Below, piece after piece: positions 19,288 to 29,424 of a DNA stretch of 64,000 nucleotides. The translations under genes were made by a program, and so were the position numbers. The first letter of the stretch is position 1. The number at the start of each line of letters is the position of its first letter. The notes below the pieces were generated by a model that was not told where the DNA came from, did no database searches, and saw only the letters and a list, made by a program, of their open reading frames with translations. The DNA comes from Phymatolithon calcareum (taxonomy: Eukaryota; Rhodophyta; Florideophyceae; Hapalidiales): contig OZ345352.1 of NCBI GenBank assembly GCA_977006965.1, positions 2,108,001-2,172,000 on the forward strand, in the 5' to 3' direction.

Positions 19288-20280
19288 GGGGGCTGCAGGA
19301 AATATCGATCTCACCACTTTAGAATTGCTTCGACCACGGAAGAATTCTGGGTCTAGCAAACCCCTATATCTTGCGTTTGAGATTAATTAGTATTGCATTG
19401 CTGTCTGGATCGTGCGCATTACACTGATTTCTCCAACCTCCAGCATCCCTGCACTACTGCAAGTTGCGTCAATTTAGTGCGCTTTTTTGACCCCAGTGCC
19501 GTATCAAAGAAAGGTTCCGTGCCCTTCGCCGGGGCAGCTGTTTTCATCGCCGGGGCAGCTGTTTTCGTCGCCGGGGCAGCTGTTTTCGTCGCCGGGGCAG
19601 CTGTTTCGTGCGAAACGCAAGGAAGCTATAGAACTTTAAGCGCCGATCTCTCAAGGACGGAATTTTTTACTCTTGCAAGACATAAGTGTAACCTGTAGAG
19701 AATCCGCCCCCGAAGCCTTTTCTCGAAAAACATTTACGAAATAAAAATTTCTTCATGGACATATCGACCGCCATAGTTTCGCGAAATCGCCGTTTCCAGC
19801 CGATTTAGCCATTTTGAGGCGAACAGATTTCGTACTAAACGTAAGAGTTTCGTAAGAAAAACTTGATATTTCAGTAGGGGCGCACGACGTCATCGAGGAT
19901 ACGCTGCAATTTTTATACTGCTCTTGTCCATGGCAGAGAAATCGGCTCTTAAAGATTTCGCTGTTTTAGTGAGCGCGTTTCGTGAAATCGTTCACGAAAA
20001 GGGCGAAGAAAGCGGAACGCCTGTAACGTGCAGCAAATATGATATCTTTTTGACAACGAGGACCAGGAAAACGAGGGACAGTCCAGCGAAATAAGCATTA
20101 TGCATAATACAGGCTCAATGGGCCAATTTTGATGAGATTCCGTCAAAGAGCGCTTTAGTTCATAGGAAGAAGAGCAATTTGGACGACATGCTTCTCCACA
20201 TCTACTTACAGTTTGCAATATGAAACATAATTTCCTGTAAAGGCCATGCGCTGAGGAGATCGATATTTCCCGCAACCCCC
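19288..20280. mobile_element. ~993 bp inverted-repeat element absent from copy 2
   Basis: The left end GGGGGCTGCAGGAAATATCG and the right end (complement GGGGGTTGCGGGAAATATCG) form inverted repeats of about 25 bp with two mismatches. Copy 2 goes directly from CCCAGCCAGG to TAATCATATC (50385-50395), so the segment is an insertion. The target duplication is short (AGG at most). GG-rich ends and a ~3 bp duplication fit a non-autonomous PIF/Harbinger-type element, but this is tentative. Inside are a 21 bp minisatellite and no recognisable transposase. Confidence 0.7.
19526..19607 (+). repeat. 21 bp minisatellite, four units
   Basis: The unit TCGCCGGGGCAGCTGTTTTC(G/A) is repeated four times, the last one slightly short. 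Because 21 is a multiple of three, the plus frame 19393-19698 reads AGAAVFV repeated. No signal for real translation was found. Confidence 0.85.
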
Positions 20281-20336
20281 AGGTATAATCATATCATACC
20301 GTAATGTACTCCGAATAACTCCCCAGAATGCACTAG

Positions 20337-22313
20337 TGTCTATGTGCCGGAAATTTACCCTCAATTGAGGGGCACTTTTCCCTCAATTGAGGGAGCGAGA
20401 ATTATTTAATTTTTTGCTCATGAAAGATACTCGCTATCAAGCGCATCAACAGCGCCAAGGTCATAGATGTCTTCAACATGCTTAGTGAAGCAGTTCCTAA
20501 CAGTAGAAATGACGCTAATGTATATTGTGGCACTATCAAGCGTATTGCATTGTGAGAACACAATGGTGGAGGTCTTGCATTTTCAAACTCTGCAGTTGTT
20601 TTGCACAACAAAAGTAGTCATCATGACCTCTGGAGTCATCCTTTTACTTTTTTTAGGGGTAACGTGGCGTCCAACACTGCTCTCGAATGCAAATGTACGC
20701 TCTGGCGCGACTGAACGTCGACAAGTAATGCGCGTGTCAAATGCACTCAATAAGTTGCTCGCCCGGCACTTCGCAGAACCTTCTCTGCGTCATGTGCTGC
20801 TGACATTCTGCATGGTCACCATAGAATAACAGCCAGCTAACAACCTATAAAATCGCCAGAAGAGTTAGATGGCCCCTATGAACTATAAATAGGGCCACTT
20901 GTTGAATCTCTGCAGAGTCAGCACTCACCAAGTATGAATCCACACATGCAATGCGCCTTATACCGGCATACGCGGCCACAAGACAGCACGGAACTGCGAT
21001 TCCGTGGGCCATCTCGCGTTCAAAATCTCTTTGACACAGTGTGCTTTCTGTGGTCATTCGTCGGATCGACATAATCTTGACCGAGGTGACCAGCGGTACT
21101 GCGCTGAGTATATGTCGCCTAATTCACTTGATTGCACTCTGAATGAAATCAACCGGAGGTATTCGGCCACCGGCATCCCTGTTTTAGAAGAAGAAGGGTC
21201 GGGGAAATACTTCTTGGGCCTGGTAGACTTCCAGAAAGCGCTCTCAGCGCCAAACTCAACTCTTGCATGAGGACGAGTATTTGGAAAAATTTAATAGGCT
21301 CTGTCACTATAGTCTCTTTTCGCCCCTTTCTTCTCAGCTTAGCGGACGTCCAAGCAGCAAGTTTTCGCAGATAACTTGGGGAAACATCGTCACCACGCAA
21401 TCGTACTTCGAATGAAGTCCAATACCACAATTCTCAGATAAGAAGTCTCAGTTTAGAGTGCGAAGTTTCGACAACTGAGAGTAAAATCGTCCCTAAAACG
21501 GACAAAGAACTTCCGCTTGTTCCTTGGCACCCAATGAGCGCACGTATTCGGCTCGCGGTCGGGCGTGATGACATCAAGTTCCCGGTGCGATGTTTGGTCT
21601 CAAGGGCCCTGTAAGACTAAGGCGAGAGTGCTCGGAAGAGGGCTTTTAGAGCTTCTGAAGGTTGTATCGAAGCTTGCGTGCCCTTCTGAGGAGCATGTGA
21701 TCGCGACTGTAGACGATAAACAGGCGTTTCGCGATGAAAATTGGGAAGGATGAACACTGTAAGCAGGCCTGGGTGGTACCGCGCTTTGCCGGTGTTGGCT
21801 CGGTTCAAGCTGCTCAGCGTCTGGAATGTCATCGTCAGCGTTCTCTGCCTTGACGTTGACAATGTGGACTGTCTTAATCTTAGTCTTCTTCAATGGATGA
21901 CGAATCAGAATCCATTTAACGTGATGTGACATTCTCGCTCGACCATTGATTTTTTCCCCGAGTACATTCTGAACCATACTACTCACCTTTTTTGACTTCG
22001 AAATGGTTCCGTATAGTCTGGAGCACTCTGCAAGACCGCTTACCGATGCTGCCTTGGTGTGTACTGATGTACCGACCGCGCGCGGCCAGTGTTTTTCTCC
22101 CGGAATGGAAGGTCTGGTACTTCTGAGTTACCAACATATTTTCGTTGCCAGCGCCGAAAGAAGCGAATTTAAGGAAGTAGTGTGAATACTCCTCGCACAG
22201 AACATGAGCCAGGCTTTACGAATATGCCGTGAGCGATCTGTTTCGAATTTGTTTTATGGATTTTTTCGAGCTTTCAAATCGCCCCTCAATTGAGGGGGTT
22301 GGGCACATAGACA
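20337..22313 (-). mobile_element. piggyBac-like DNA transposon PB3, CTAG target duplication
   Basis: A 1977 bp insertion with 12 bp perfect terminal inverted repeats TGTCTATGTGCC. CTAG lies at 20333-20336 and 22314-22317. Copy 2 has the uninterrupted site AATGCACTAGGGATGCTGG (near 50435), so ends and duplication are exact. Just inside the left end are two CCCTCAATTGAGGG palindromes separated by GCACTTTT, and one CCCCTCAATTGAGGGG lies inside the right end; these are likely transposase-binding repeats. The transposase frame is degenerate. Confidence 0.9.
20400..22100 (-). pseudogene. PB3 transposase, degenerate
   Basis: N-terminal side is at the right: KINGRARMSHHVKWILIRHP with KTVHIVNVKAENADDD (21600-21986). 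The central block SYLRKLAAWTSAKLRRKGRK and TIVTEPIKFFQILVLM lies at 21149-21430. A block LVAAYAGIRRIACVDSYLVSAD at 20845-21072 resembles the piggyBac-like segment ending in DSYFAS, with the conserved aspartate kept. Multiple frameshifts and stops break it. The order matches PB1 and PB2. Identification as piggyBac-like rests on remembered oomycete homologues plus the TIR and CTAG evidence. Confidence 0.65.
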
Positions 22314-22317
22314 CTAG

Positions 22318-23915
22318 GGATGCTGGAATGTCATCATCATGATACTAGAATTGTGCGGCGACCACGACGATACCCAACCTTCCATCTAACAGCCTGAAGC
22401 TCTATGGAAGTACTGCGCTTGAATATTACTTTATGAAAACGGTACACTTGTACCGTACCCTGGAAACATTGCTGTTATGGACTGTGATTCCAGAGAGGAA
22501 GCCCCCTATTGACAACGATATCGGCAAATAGAGTATAAAGCGCACGTGCATCGACGATCGCGACAGTGCAAACTTAATCATGCGTACAAGTTTCGATATG
22601 ATTCGACCAAGAGGTCAAGGATGACGAGCTAACACTTAGCTCATCATACATTCAGTTTATTACAGACCATATGCTGGCATCACACATCAAAAACTATTTC
22701 AGAGTAAACGAGTCTAGGCTCCTTGCAGTACTCGATTCCCTAAGAAATGCAGTTCCAATTTCGTTGAATTATTGGTAAGGAACAATGGGTCCCCACTTGG
22801 GGATAACCGGTACGCTACTAATACAACTGTTGTAGTAAAACATAATTTTCCAGTTTGTCTTGGTCTGATTTGCACAGTATTGCATCGGTAACGTTGGCGA
22901 CTTCTTCTTCCTCAAGTATCCGTTCGTGTTTCAGAATACTATAGTATTCTGGAGAGTGTTCCCATTGCCCGTGCTCCTTGATTGTCCATTGTTTACAAAA
23001 CGCATATTATTACAACGCAGAAGGACGAAAGGTGGAGTTTCATGAAAAACTGCTAAGTGCTCTGTTGTATAGATGAGAGTACACCGCGCATGAAGTCAGC
23101 TGCTCTTCTCTCTTTTAAGACCGAGCGGAAAATTTCAGCTATACAAACCATGCTTCTCGTCTTATTCTCGAAAACATAGTGGCGCTTTGAGAAGTCACGA
23201 GCTCTTCAAAGCTCGAAGTGAAACCTTATCGAGCACTGTGTAGAATACAGCAATTCACAGAAGGAGTACGTACAACGTCTAACTTACCAATTCCGTGGTC
23301 GGAATGCGCCATTCACCATATCTCAGCCCATGGAAGTCAATCGGTTTCAACCAACAGACTATTGGTGCATGTGAATTGGTAGCGCAAATGGACGAGCAAC
23401 AGTTGCAAAGCCGCTGTAGGTAGTACTTGTGCTTCATTGCTGTTGTCAAATTGCCCTTCACTCTTGTCGAGCAGTCGATAGCAGAACTGACGAACTGACA
23501 TTGAGCAGTGAATTGGGTGTACTCGCCACTGTAGCGCCATTCAATTGGCTGCAAATGGTGGCAACAGAAAGTAGCCAGCCCACTGGGGGGGACACGCCCC
23601 CGGGTCACAGTGACTGAGTCTGCGAGAAACTCTACATTTTCAGTTTCGCGGTGGATAGTTCGCACCGCGCTGCTATTCTTTCTCTCTCGCGCTCCTTTTT
23701 TGAATCAATCCAAACTCCCCGAACTGCGGATCAACACGTCTGGATTTTTGAATTTGGGGAGGGGGATACGTAAGGCTTTTTCGAAAGCTCGCATCGCCTC
23801 ACCTAGGTCTTGTCACTCATGACCTCCTTGATTCGTATACCAAGCGCATGTAATTTGGGGAACGATGCCCACTGCGAAATGCTTTGTACGCTCAAACGAA
23901 ATTACGCGACTTCAG
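22318..23915. other. unassigned sequence shared by both copies; weak minus-strand open frame 23279-23665
   Basis: The minus frame 23279-23665 (128 codons) and its copy 2 partner 53795-54202 (135 codons) agree at both ends (ENVEFLAD, VKGNLTTAMKHKYYLQRLC) but differ in the middle. Two small indels (a G-run of seven versus six near 23590, and CTCTTGTCGAG versus CTCTCTGCCGAG near 23460) cancel each other. No domain is recognisable. I would not call this a gene. Confidence 0.2.
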
Positions 23916-24412
23916 TTAAGGTTTGTTAGTTAATTTTCTGGAAATGATAGTTCCAACAGGACGTTAAGAAATTCATCGAGTCCTTTTCGAGATAATTGTC
24001 CATCTTTGTAGACGATTCTTTTTCCAGATCAGAATTACGAAAAGTGCTCTACACTCCTTATTTCATCCCCTTTCTTTGATGTTTTTTGATTTTTGGATAA
24101 CCTACATTCTTGGCTTTCTATAATAGTTTTCAAAATGCGAAGAACGGATCAGGAAGTGGTCTTAAACTGCGCGTTTAAGGAGCTGTCCCGATTTTCGAAG
24201 GAACCCTCTGCTGCGAATTTCTAGAAAAAGTTTCCACGGCGCGAGGACTTTTTTTTTGCTTAGCCAGTTATGTACTGCCAAAACAGAATGTGTCCAATGA
24301 GCTTCTCGGATTGCCAAGCTCATAAAAAATAAAAGTGAAAATCTAAGATGGGGATGTAGGTCCTTAAGGTTTGTTAGTTAATTTTCTGGAAATGATAGTT
24401 CCAACAGGACGT
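23916..24412. repeat. 49 bp perfect direct repeats bounding a 399 bp segment
   Basis: TTAAGGTTTGTTAGTTAATT... (49 bp) occurs identically at 23916-23964 and 24364-24412. Copy 2 has a single, slightly diverged version (near 54455) and lacks the segment between. The spacer has no coding capacity I recognise. Confidence 0.85.
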
Positions 24413-24778
24413 AAAAACTTAAACTTATGATATTCCCCTTCGCCGTTGAAGAACAATGCCGCATTGCGAGTTCTGAGATGGGGCTAATTCTCCAGTTCTA
24501 AAATAATTTTTTCGATATAGACATCGATATTGATTCACGCGCACTAGCTCCGGAAGGTCAACTCACTATTCCTCATGTGGAGCGCCCGCACGACAAGAGC
24601 TATATTCCCTTTTCGCATCTCCATCGCAAGTAGCATATTAAGGTCGCCTCAAGCGTGTTGATGTATAGCGCACAAACCGGCCGATCACGCGTACTATTCG
24701 ATCCCCGTCCATTGTCTTGCCTTCACGCCCGAATGATCCTTTGCCGAGACAAGTCGTGAAGCTGCAGATGGATTCGAA

Positions 24779-25105
24779 TTACGTTTCATCAGTTACGAAA
24801 GTACCCAGAATTAGATCAAGTTCAAGAAGATCTTCGAGGACCCCTAGATGTTGAGTATCGCTAGTGTCGCTCGAAAACCTGCAACAGACTAAAGAAAAGA
24901 AACATGACTTTGAATGGACAAGTGATCGGGTTTGCGTCGATGAGGCAATATTTTTGTGGAGTAGATAGTTGAGAAACGCGGCGAGGTCCCGTAAGGTTTT
25001 CCTGTTCTTGACATGAATAAGCTTAATGTCGTGCAGATGCATTTTTATCCCAAATCGCTGCACCTTTAGCTCAAATGTTTTTGTGCCAGTAAGTTTGTTT
25101 CTCAT
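24779..25105 (-). CDS. hypothetical 108-codon frame, conserved in copy 2
   Basis: The same start, stop and length recur at 54868-55194. Visible features: FELKVQRFGIKMHLHDIKLI, KNRKTLRDLAAFLNYLLHKN, a serine-rich middle, and an acidic end LGVLEDLLELDLILGTFVTD. All nine amino-acid differences between the copies are replacements and I saw no clear excess of silent changes. There is therefore no evidence of selection. It could be a chance frame or an exon of a longer gene. No family recognised. Confidence 0.2.
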   Translation of the reverse strand: MRNKLTGTKTFELKVQRFGIKMHLHDIKLIHVKNRKTLRDLAAFLNYLLHKNIASSTQTRSLVHSKSCFFSLVCCRFSSDTSDTQHLGVLEDLLELDLILGTFVTDET

Positions 25106-25677
25106 GTGCCGTGTTTTGCAAACCCTGCCAACCGAATTTTATTTTTCAGCTGGGTTATCCTTTCGCGTGAAGTGACCTGTTTCTGCTTGTGTAAACACTG
25201 GGATAAAACGCAGTTTAATTCTAAAGCTAAGTCTTTCGCATTTCATGTAATTGTATCGTATGATATGTGACTCTGTTCTAAGGCAGTGTGACTCCTGAGG
25301 GCGAGTTCCTGTATTAGGGACCAGGCGATATACTTGAATGAACAAGTTATGAAAGCTGCTGCCGTACAAACTTAAGAGTGTTACAGAGGGCTTTCAAGTA
25401 AACAACTAAACGTTTGCTTAAAAGACTCTTTTGGGTCATGGAAGTGCAGCGACGGAAGATTTGGCGCACATTGGAATGTTCAACGGAATGTTAACTCCCT
25501 CGATGCAGTGTTTAGTACGATGCTGGCAACAGCGAAAGACTTTATGTATTATCAAGTGGCAGATTGGAGTTACTCTGGAAATAGCGGCGGAGAAAGAAGA
25601 CAAAAGTGTCTCTGTGAATAAAAGAAGTTAGATGAGGCGACAAATAATAAGACAAGCATGCAGCAGGGAAGCGAAAA

Positions 25678-25803
25678 ATGGACTTTACAGAGGGAGATAT
25701 TCTTGACCTCGGGCACGTTTGCAACTTGTTCCTGGGTATACACTCCCCGGAAATTGCTTGGGAGACAGCAGAGAGCTGCATCACAGAAATGTATTGCAGT
25801 TGA
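25678..25803 (+). CDS. hypothetical 41-residue acidic peptide, conserved in copy 2
   Basis: It begins MDFTEGDILDLGHVCNLFLG and ends AESCITEMYCS. In copy 2 (55768-55893) the frame is intact with three replacements and about four silent changes, a ratio lower than neutral expectation. The sample is tiny. No signal peptide, no known domain. It may be an exon. Longer frames on the minus strand overlap it. Confidence 0.2.
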   Translation: MDFTEGDILDLGHVCNLFLGIHSPEIAWETAESCITEMYCS

Positions 25804-27898
25804 TAATGTTGAAATGTCGATACACGAAATATGCGCTTTATCAGCAGACGATGATGCGAATTCCCACGCATTGCGAGTAGAGAAGGCCTTGTGGTCAAAT
25901 ACGTATGACATGTGAACGAGGCTTGCTTCTCACCGCTTCTCAGGAAAAGTTTTTATATATTGCAACTGACCATGTTGTCCGTATGCTCTTGGCACAGTTC
26001 CAAACAACGACGATCATTCTATCGCACCAAAGCGAGTACTCAGAAGATGAGTTGGCATTTGATAGGCAAAATGCAAAAAGGTGAATGGAAATTCGGATTT
26101 TCTGCCTACTGAGGCCCACCTATACCCGCATAAATTTGTTTTGTTTGGTTCGGGCTGAAGTCATAACGTCAACTGCATCAGCAAACAAAAATGCATCATC
26201 TGTTGTGACAAGATGACAGCAATCTTAGAGTTCGCAGGGAGTAAAATAGTTCGGAGAGCTGGAAATTTTGACTGTACAGAGCCAGCGAGTAAAATCGTTT
26301 GGAAAGCTGGAAATTTTTACTGTACATAACAGTGTGCTGCCATCAATGAGTGCGATATATATTGTAATTCTGAGGGGAGTTGAAGGGCCATGTGTACTGA
26401 GTACGAAAAAATTTGCACTGCAACAAGGATAACAGAGTTTGAACGAACTGAACAGTGACCATGGAGCGCTCTGCGGCTTGCATCGTTCCCTTGAAAATAT
26501 TTTTTTTATACTGTCAAATGGTATAAATGTTCTGCAAAATGATTCGTTGTTCTAAAAACCAGTAAAGAAATCATAAGACCACTATATCATTTTCAATAGG
26601 TCAACGAACTATGGGTGAAGAGGAGAAGCCCCCTACACTAAAACATTTATGTTGTTATGGCTCATGGTGCGAAGGGCTGTTCGAAATTCGACTCTACCAA
26701 TATTTGAAGATTGGAGCTCATCCGTTCCTCCGGGAATGGAGCAAGTAATTTAAGTTTCCAATCGCGTCCAAGGATCCAAATAATTTTACGTGTTGAGCGG
26801 CAAAAACAAGACCCGTGGTTATATTCTTCTCTAGATTCAAGTCGTAATGCATGTGTTTGAGAGAAGTCATTGTTTTCAGTACTGATCATATAGCGCATAT
26901 AAACAGTGTATTATCTTCGTATCCTTACACCGGATTAGCACTTATCGGGAATTATGTGGCGGGCGCAATATTGTGATAAATATCAGATTTGCCAGAAATC
27001 AATGAATCCGGAATCCACAAGCAAAATTTTCTCAGTGGCGCTCTCATCTATGGCCTTCGCAACGGCAATACCTCTGGAACCAATACGCCGCGACATCCAG
27101 ATAGGAAGCAAATACACGCGAACCCAGTTATTCGAAAATGGGAACCACCGCTCATATGAGCACTTTTCTATATTAAGCCAGAGTCACTGCAGTCCCTTTT
27201 TCTCTCGTTTTTTGTCATTTTTTCTACTGTTTAGGTAGCTAGCTGCTATGTGGGCGATCTCTTTCGCGCATGGTGAGACTCGCAAATCCTTACATTAAAG
27301 CTTTATAGAGAACTCCAGGGATTAGTAGAACACATTCACGTGGATGACGGAGTGATGGCCATGTTTCTATATCAGCTTTAAAGTGCTGGAGTCGAAAAGA
27401 GAATAATGCATTAAGAGGCGAGAAAGACAGACAACAGTGTTCTCAGTCACATAATAAGTTATCATATTTCAACCGTTCAGTGACCTGGTCAATAGTGTGA
27501 GATATTCTGACGCTTTCTAACAATCTCGAAGATGTAAACACGAATGTATTACTGAGACGAATAGTACAAGTTATACTATTTTGGATTTAAAAATAGAACT
27601 ATGGCGACATTTTGTGTCACGTTGGCAAGAGTTTAGAAAGAAGTCCAACACTTCTGACTCCGACCCAAGTTGTAACTCATTTGCCAGTGCCACCTCTCAG
27701 GATCGTTTCCACGATGCTCAATCCATTTCCAGCGACGCAGCGCATCCTCTTCCATGCTTAAAACGTTCCAAAACGTTGCATGATTAAATACTGATTTGAT
27801 CGCACAACGATGAGCACGATGTTTGTCAGTGAGCGCACAACAATGTTGCAGAGTGACATATGTGAAAGATTTGGTGTTTTGGAAGCCACTGTATCATG

Positions 27899-27905
27899 TA
27901 TATAA
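27899..27905 (+). promoter_or_regulatory. TATA box upstream of the small proline-rich frame (copy 1)
   Basis: TATATAA, 193 bp before the ATG at 28092. The element is kept at the same spacing at 38682-38688 and 58118-58124, and as TATAAA at 34866-34871 in the diverged copy (200 bp before its ATG). Start of transcription is not known. Confidence 0.55.
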
Positions 27906-28091
27906 GCACCATCTTCTCCCCAAAAGAGTTTGCTCAGCCCAGAAACCAAGCTCGTAGTCCGTCTCATCACCCGCCTTAACCTCTTGAACCCCTAGCCGCC
28001 AAAGCATTAGCCCATTCAAATAAGCACTCTTCGGTTATCCGTGACCCGCTTCCGCTGAAGTCTTCGACTCCGTAGTCTTTGATATTCAACA

Positions 28092-28280
28092 ATGCAGCGC
28101 CGTAACCCGCCTATTTCTTCATCGTCGAAACCGCCGAAGGATTTGGAATTGCCCAAGACTGTACCAGAAGCGCGGCGGAGAGGTCGTGCTGGTCGGTCGG
28201 CGTCGCGCGGCCTGCCGAAGACTCCGTACAATCCGCCGCTGAAAGGAGGAGACGTTCCGCCGATGAAACATTCTCGATAA
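28092..28280 (+). CDS. small proline-rich basic protein, 62 residues (copy 1)
   Basis: The frame reads MQRRNPPISSSSKPPKDLEL at the start, a basic stretch EARRRGRAGRSASRG in the middle (about residues 26-40) and the core PKTPYNPPLKGGDVPPM (42-58), then KHSR and TAA. There is no signal peptide or membrane segment. Three near-identical copies and one diverged copy exist in the window, all behind a TATA box. After the TAA the same frame continues GSLTDQHRTG to a TGA, and the diverged copy has GSLAHQQ there without the stop. This suggests the TAA truncated an older, longer C-terminus. Function unknown; proline-rich PxxP-like segments could bind a partner protein. It is not obviously a transposon protein. 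Confidence 0.5.
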   Translation: MQRRNPPISSSSKPPKDLELPKTVPEARRRGRAGRSASRGLPKTPYNPPLKGGDVPPMKHSR

Positions 28281-29241
28281 GGAAGCCTGACAGATCAGCA
28301 CCGAACAGGATGAATGTAAGAAATGTATCTCCATGGTTTTAACTATAATGAATTCTCTGCGACTACTAAGTTTGTTGCTCAAGCTCGCGCTTTGATTTTC
28401 GATTGATTCATATACGTACTACTAGCAAATTAGTGGCACAGCTGTACGTACGACTGTTGCTCCATCACTAAACTGAGAAAATAATTGTATTGCTTATCCC
28501 TCCGACTCTGTGATTGTAGTGGGCATTCTTTTTCTAAGCAACTATTTAATTTTTTATTCAAAAGACCCCAGTAAAATACCTAAGTCTGCACCAGAACAGC
28601 TAATCGGAACCTGTTCATTCTAGTTATCGCCTGCTCTGTAATGCAGGTACTGTATGCAGCACCAGGCTGAAAAGAACCAGACGCCACATGGGTGAGAAAA
28701 AGCCCAAGCGAGGAGAGAGAAGAAAAGAGCGGGAGAGACAATTCAGAAATAGGGAGAAAGAAAGACAAGCCAACACAACCCCCAACAGACAACAGACACC
28801 ACACAGATGAAGAATGTATATCAGCCCGGGAGCACAGTCCATAGCCTTTCGGGAACACAAGCGGTCGTCGTGATCGACCTAGAGCGCGAGGCTACGAATT
28901 GCAGGGACAGGAAAACTCCTTGAGATGAGAAAGAGAGTAAATGGCGGCTTGTACCGGAAAGAAGCTGCATCGCCCAAGGAGCACACTCCATAACCTTACG
29001 AGAGCACAGGCACACACGGAGATTAAGTGCATATACAAGGCTACTTCGTGAGGGGTTGAGTCAGTCTCGACGAGAGCAGCGTACATGTCGTGGTGACGCG
29101 CGAAAAAAGAACAGCGAAACGAAAAGAACGAAAAAAGAACGTAGGAGTGGGCGAGGACGGTGGAACTAGGTTGACGGAGATAGACGCGACTCGCCAGAAG
29201 ATGAGTCGATGTACGGCTGAAGATAACTCGGCAGCCTTGCA

Positions 29242-29345
29242 GGGGGGGGGGAGAATTGTATGATTTTATTTTAGAAGCCCTCAACACCGGCACACGCCAA
29301 CATCAGAGCAGCTTCGCATTGCGCTGTAAACCTTCCGGGGAAGAC
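29242..29345 (-). mobile_element. family E tail, ancestral insertion in unit P
   Basis: Ten G on plus followed by AGAATTGTATGATTTTATTT and TAGAAGCCCTCAACACCGG; on minus this is the AAATAAAA signal, CAATTCT and a C-tract. The same insertion with the same left flank (GGCAGCCTTGC) is present at 39824 and, with small changes, at 59084, so it predates unit duplication. The 5' boundary is approximate. Confidence 0.65.
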
Positions 29346-29424
29346 TACAATGTATGGCCTCCATTATCGTATTAGCGGAAAGAGGTGGCGAGGGCTGTGT
29401 TGTCACAGCATGGGGGATACCGAA

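Larger units (their letters stand above)
26440..29240. repeat. repeat unit P, copy 1 (near-identical to 36.9-39.8 kb and 56.6-59.1 kb)
   Basis: From about CTGTCAAATGGTATAAATG (26510) to the family E insertion the sequence matches 36940-39823 and 56715-59083. A diverged relative is at 33.8-35.4 kb. It carries the TATA box and small proline-rich frame described separately. Stretches 26500-27890 contain no frame that survives in all copies; a 94-codon frame at 26954-27238 is broken in the 37.4 kb copy. Confidence 0.8.

Noticed and set aside
19393-19698. 101-codon frame with AGAAVFV repeats as a repeat protein gene
   Set aside because: It lies inside a non-autonomous inverted-repeat element, has no partner in copy 2, and its openness is largely due to the 21 bp minisatellite.
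23279-23665. 128-codon minus frame with compensating indels between copies
   Set aside because: No domain, no silent-site excess, an overlapping plus frame is equally open; compensation over a short interval can happen by chance at low divergence.
26954-27238. 94-codon plus-strand frame (MWRAQYCDKYQICQKSMNPE...) present in three unit copies
   Set aside because: A small indel shortens it to 68 codons at 37401, it is wholly missing from the diverged unit, and differences among copies show no silent excess.
28580-28860. Hydrophobic leucine-rich minus frames resembling a membrane or signal peptide
   Set aside because: They are antisense to a purine-rich stretch and are not kept in the other unit copies.
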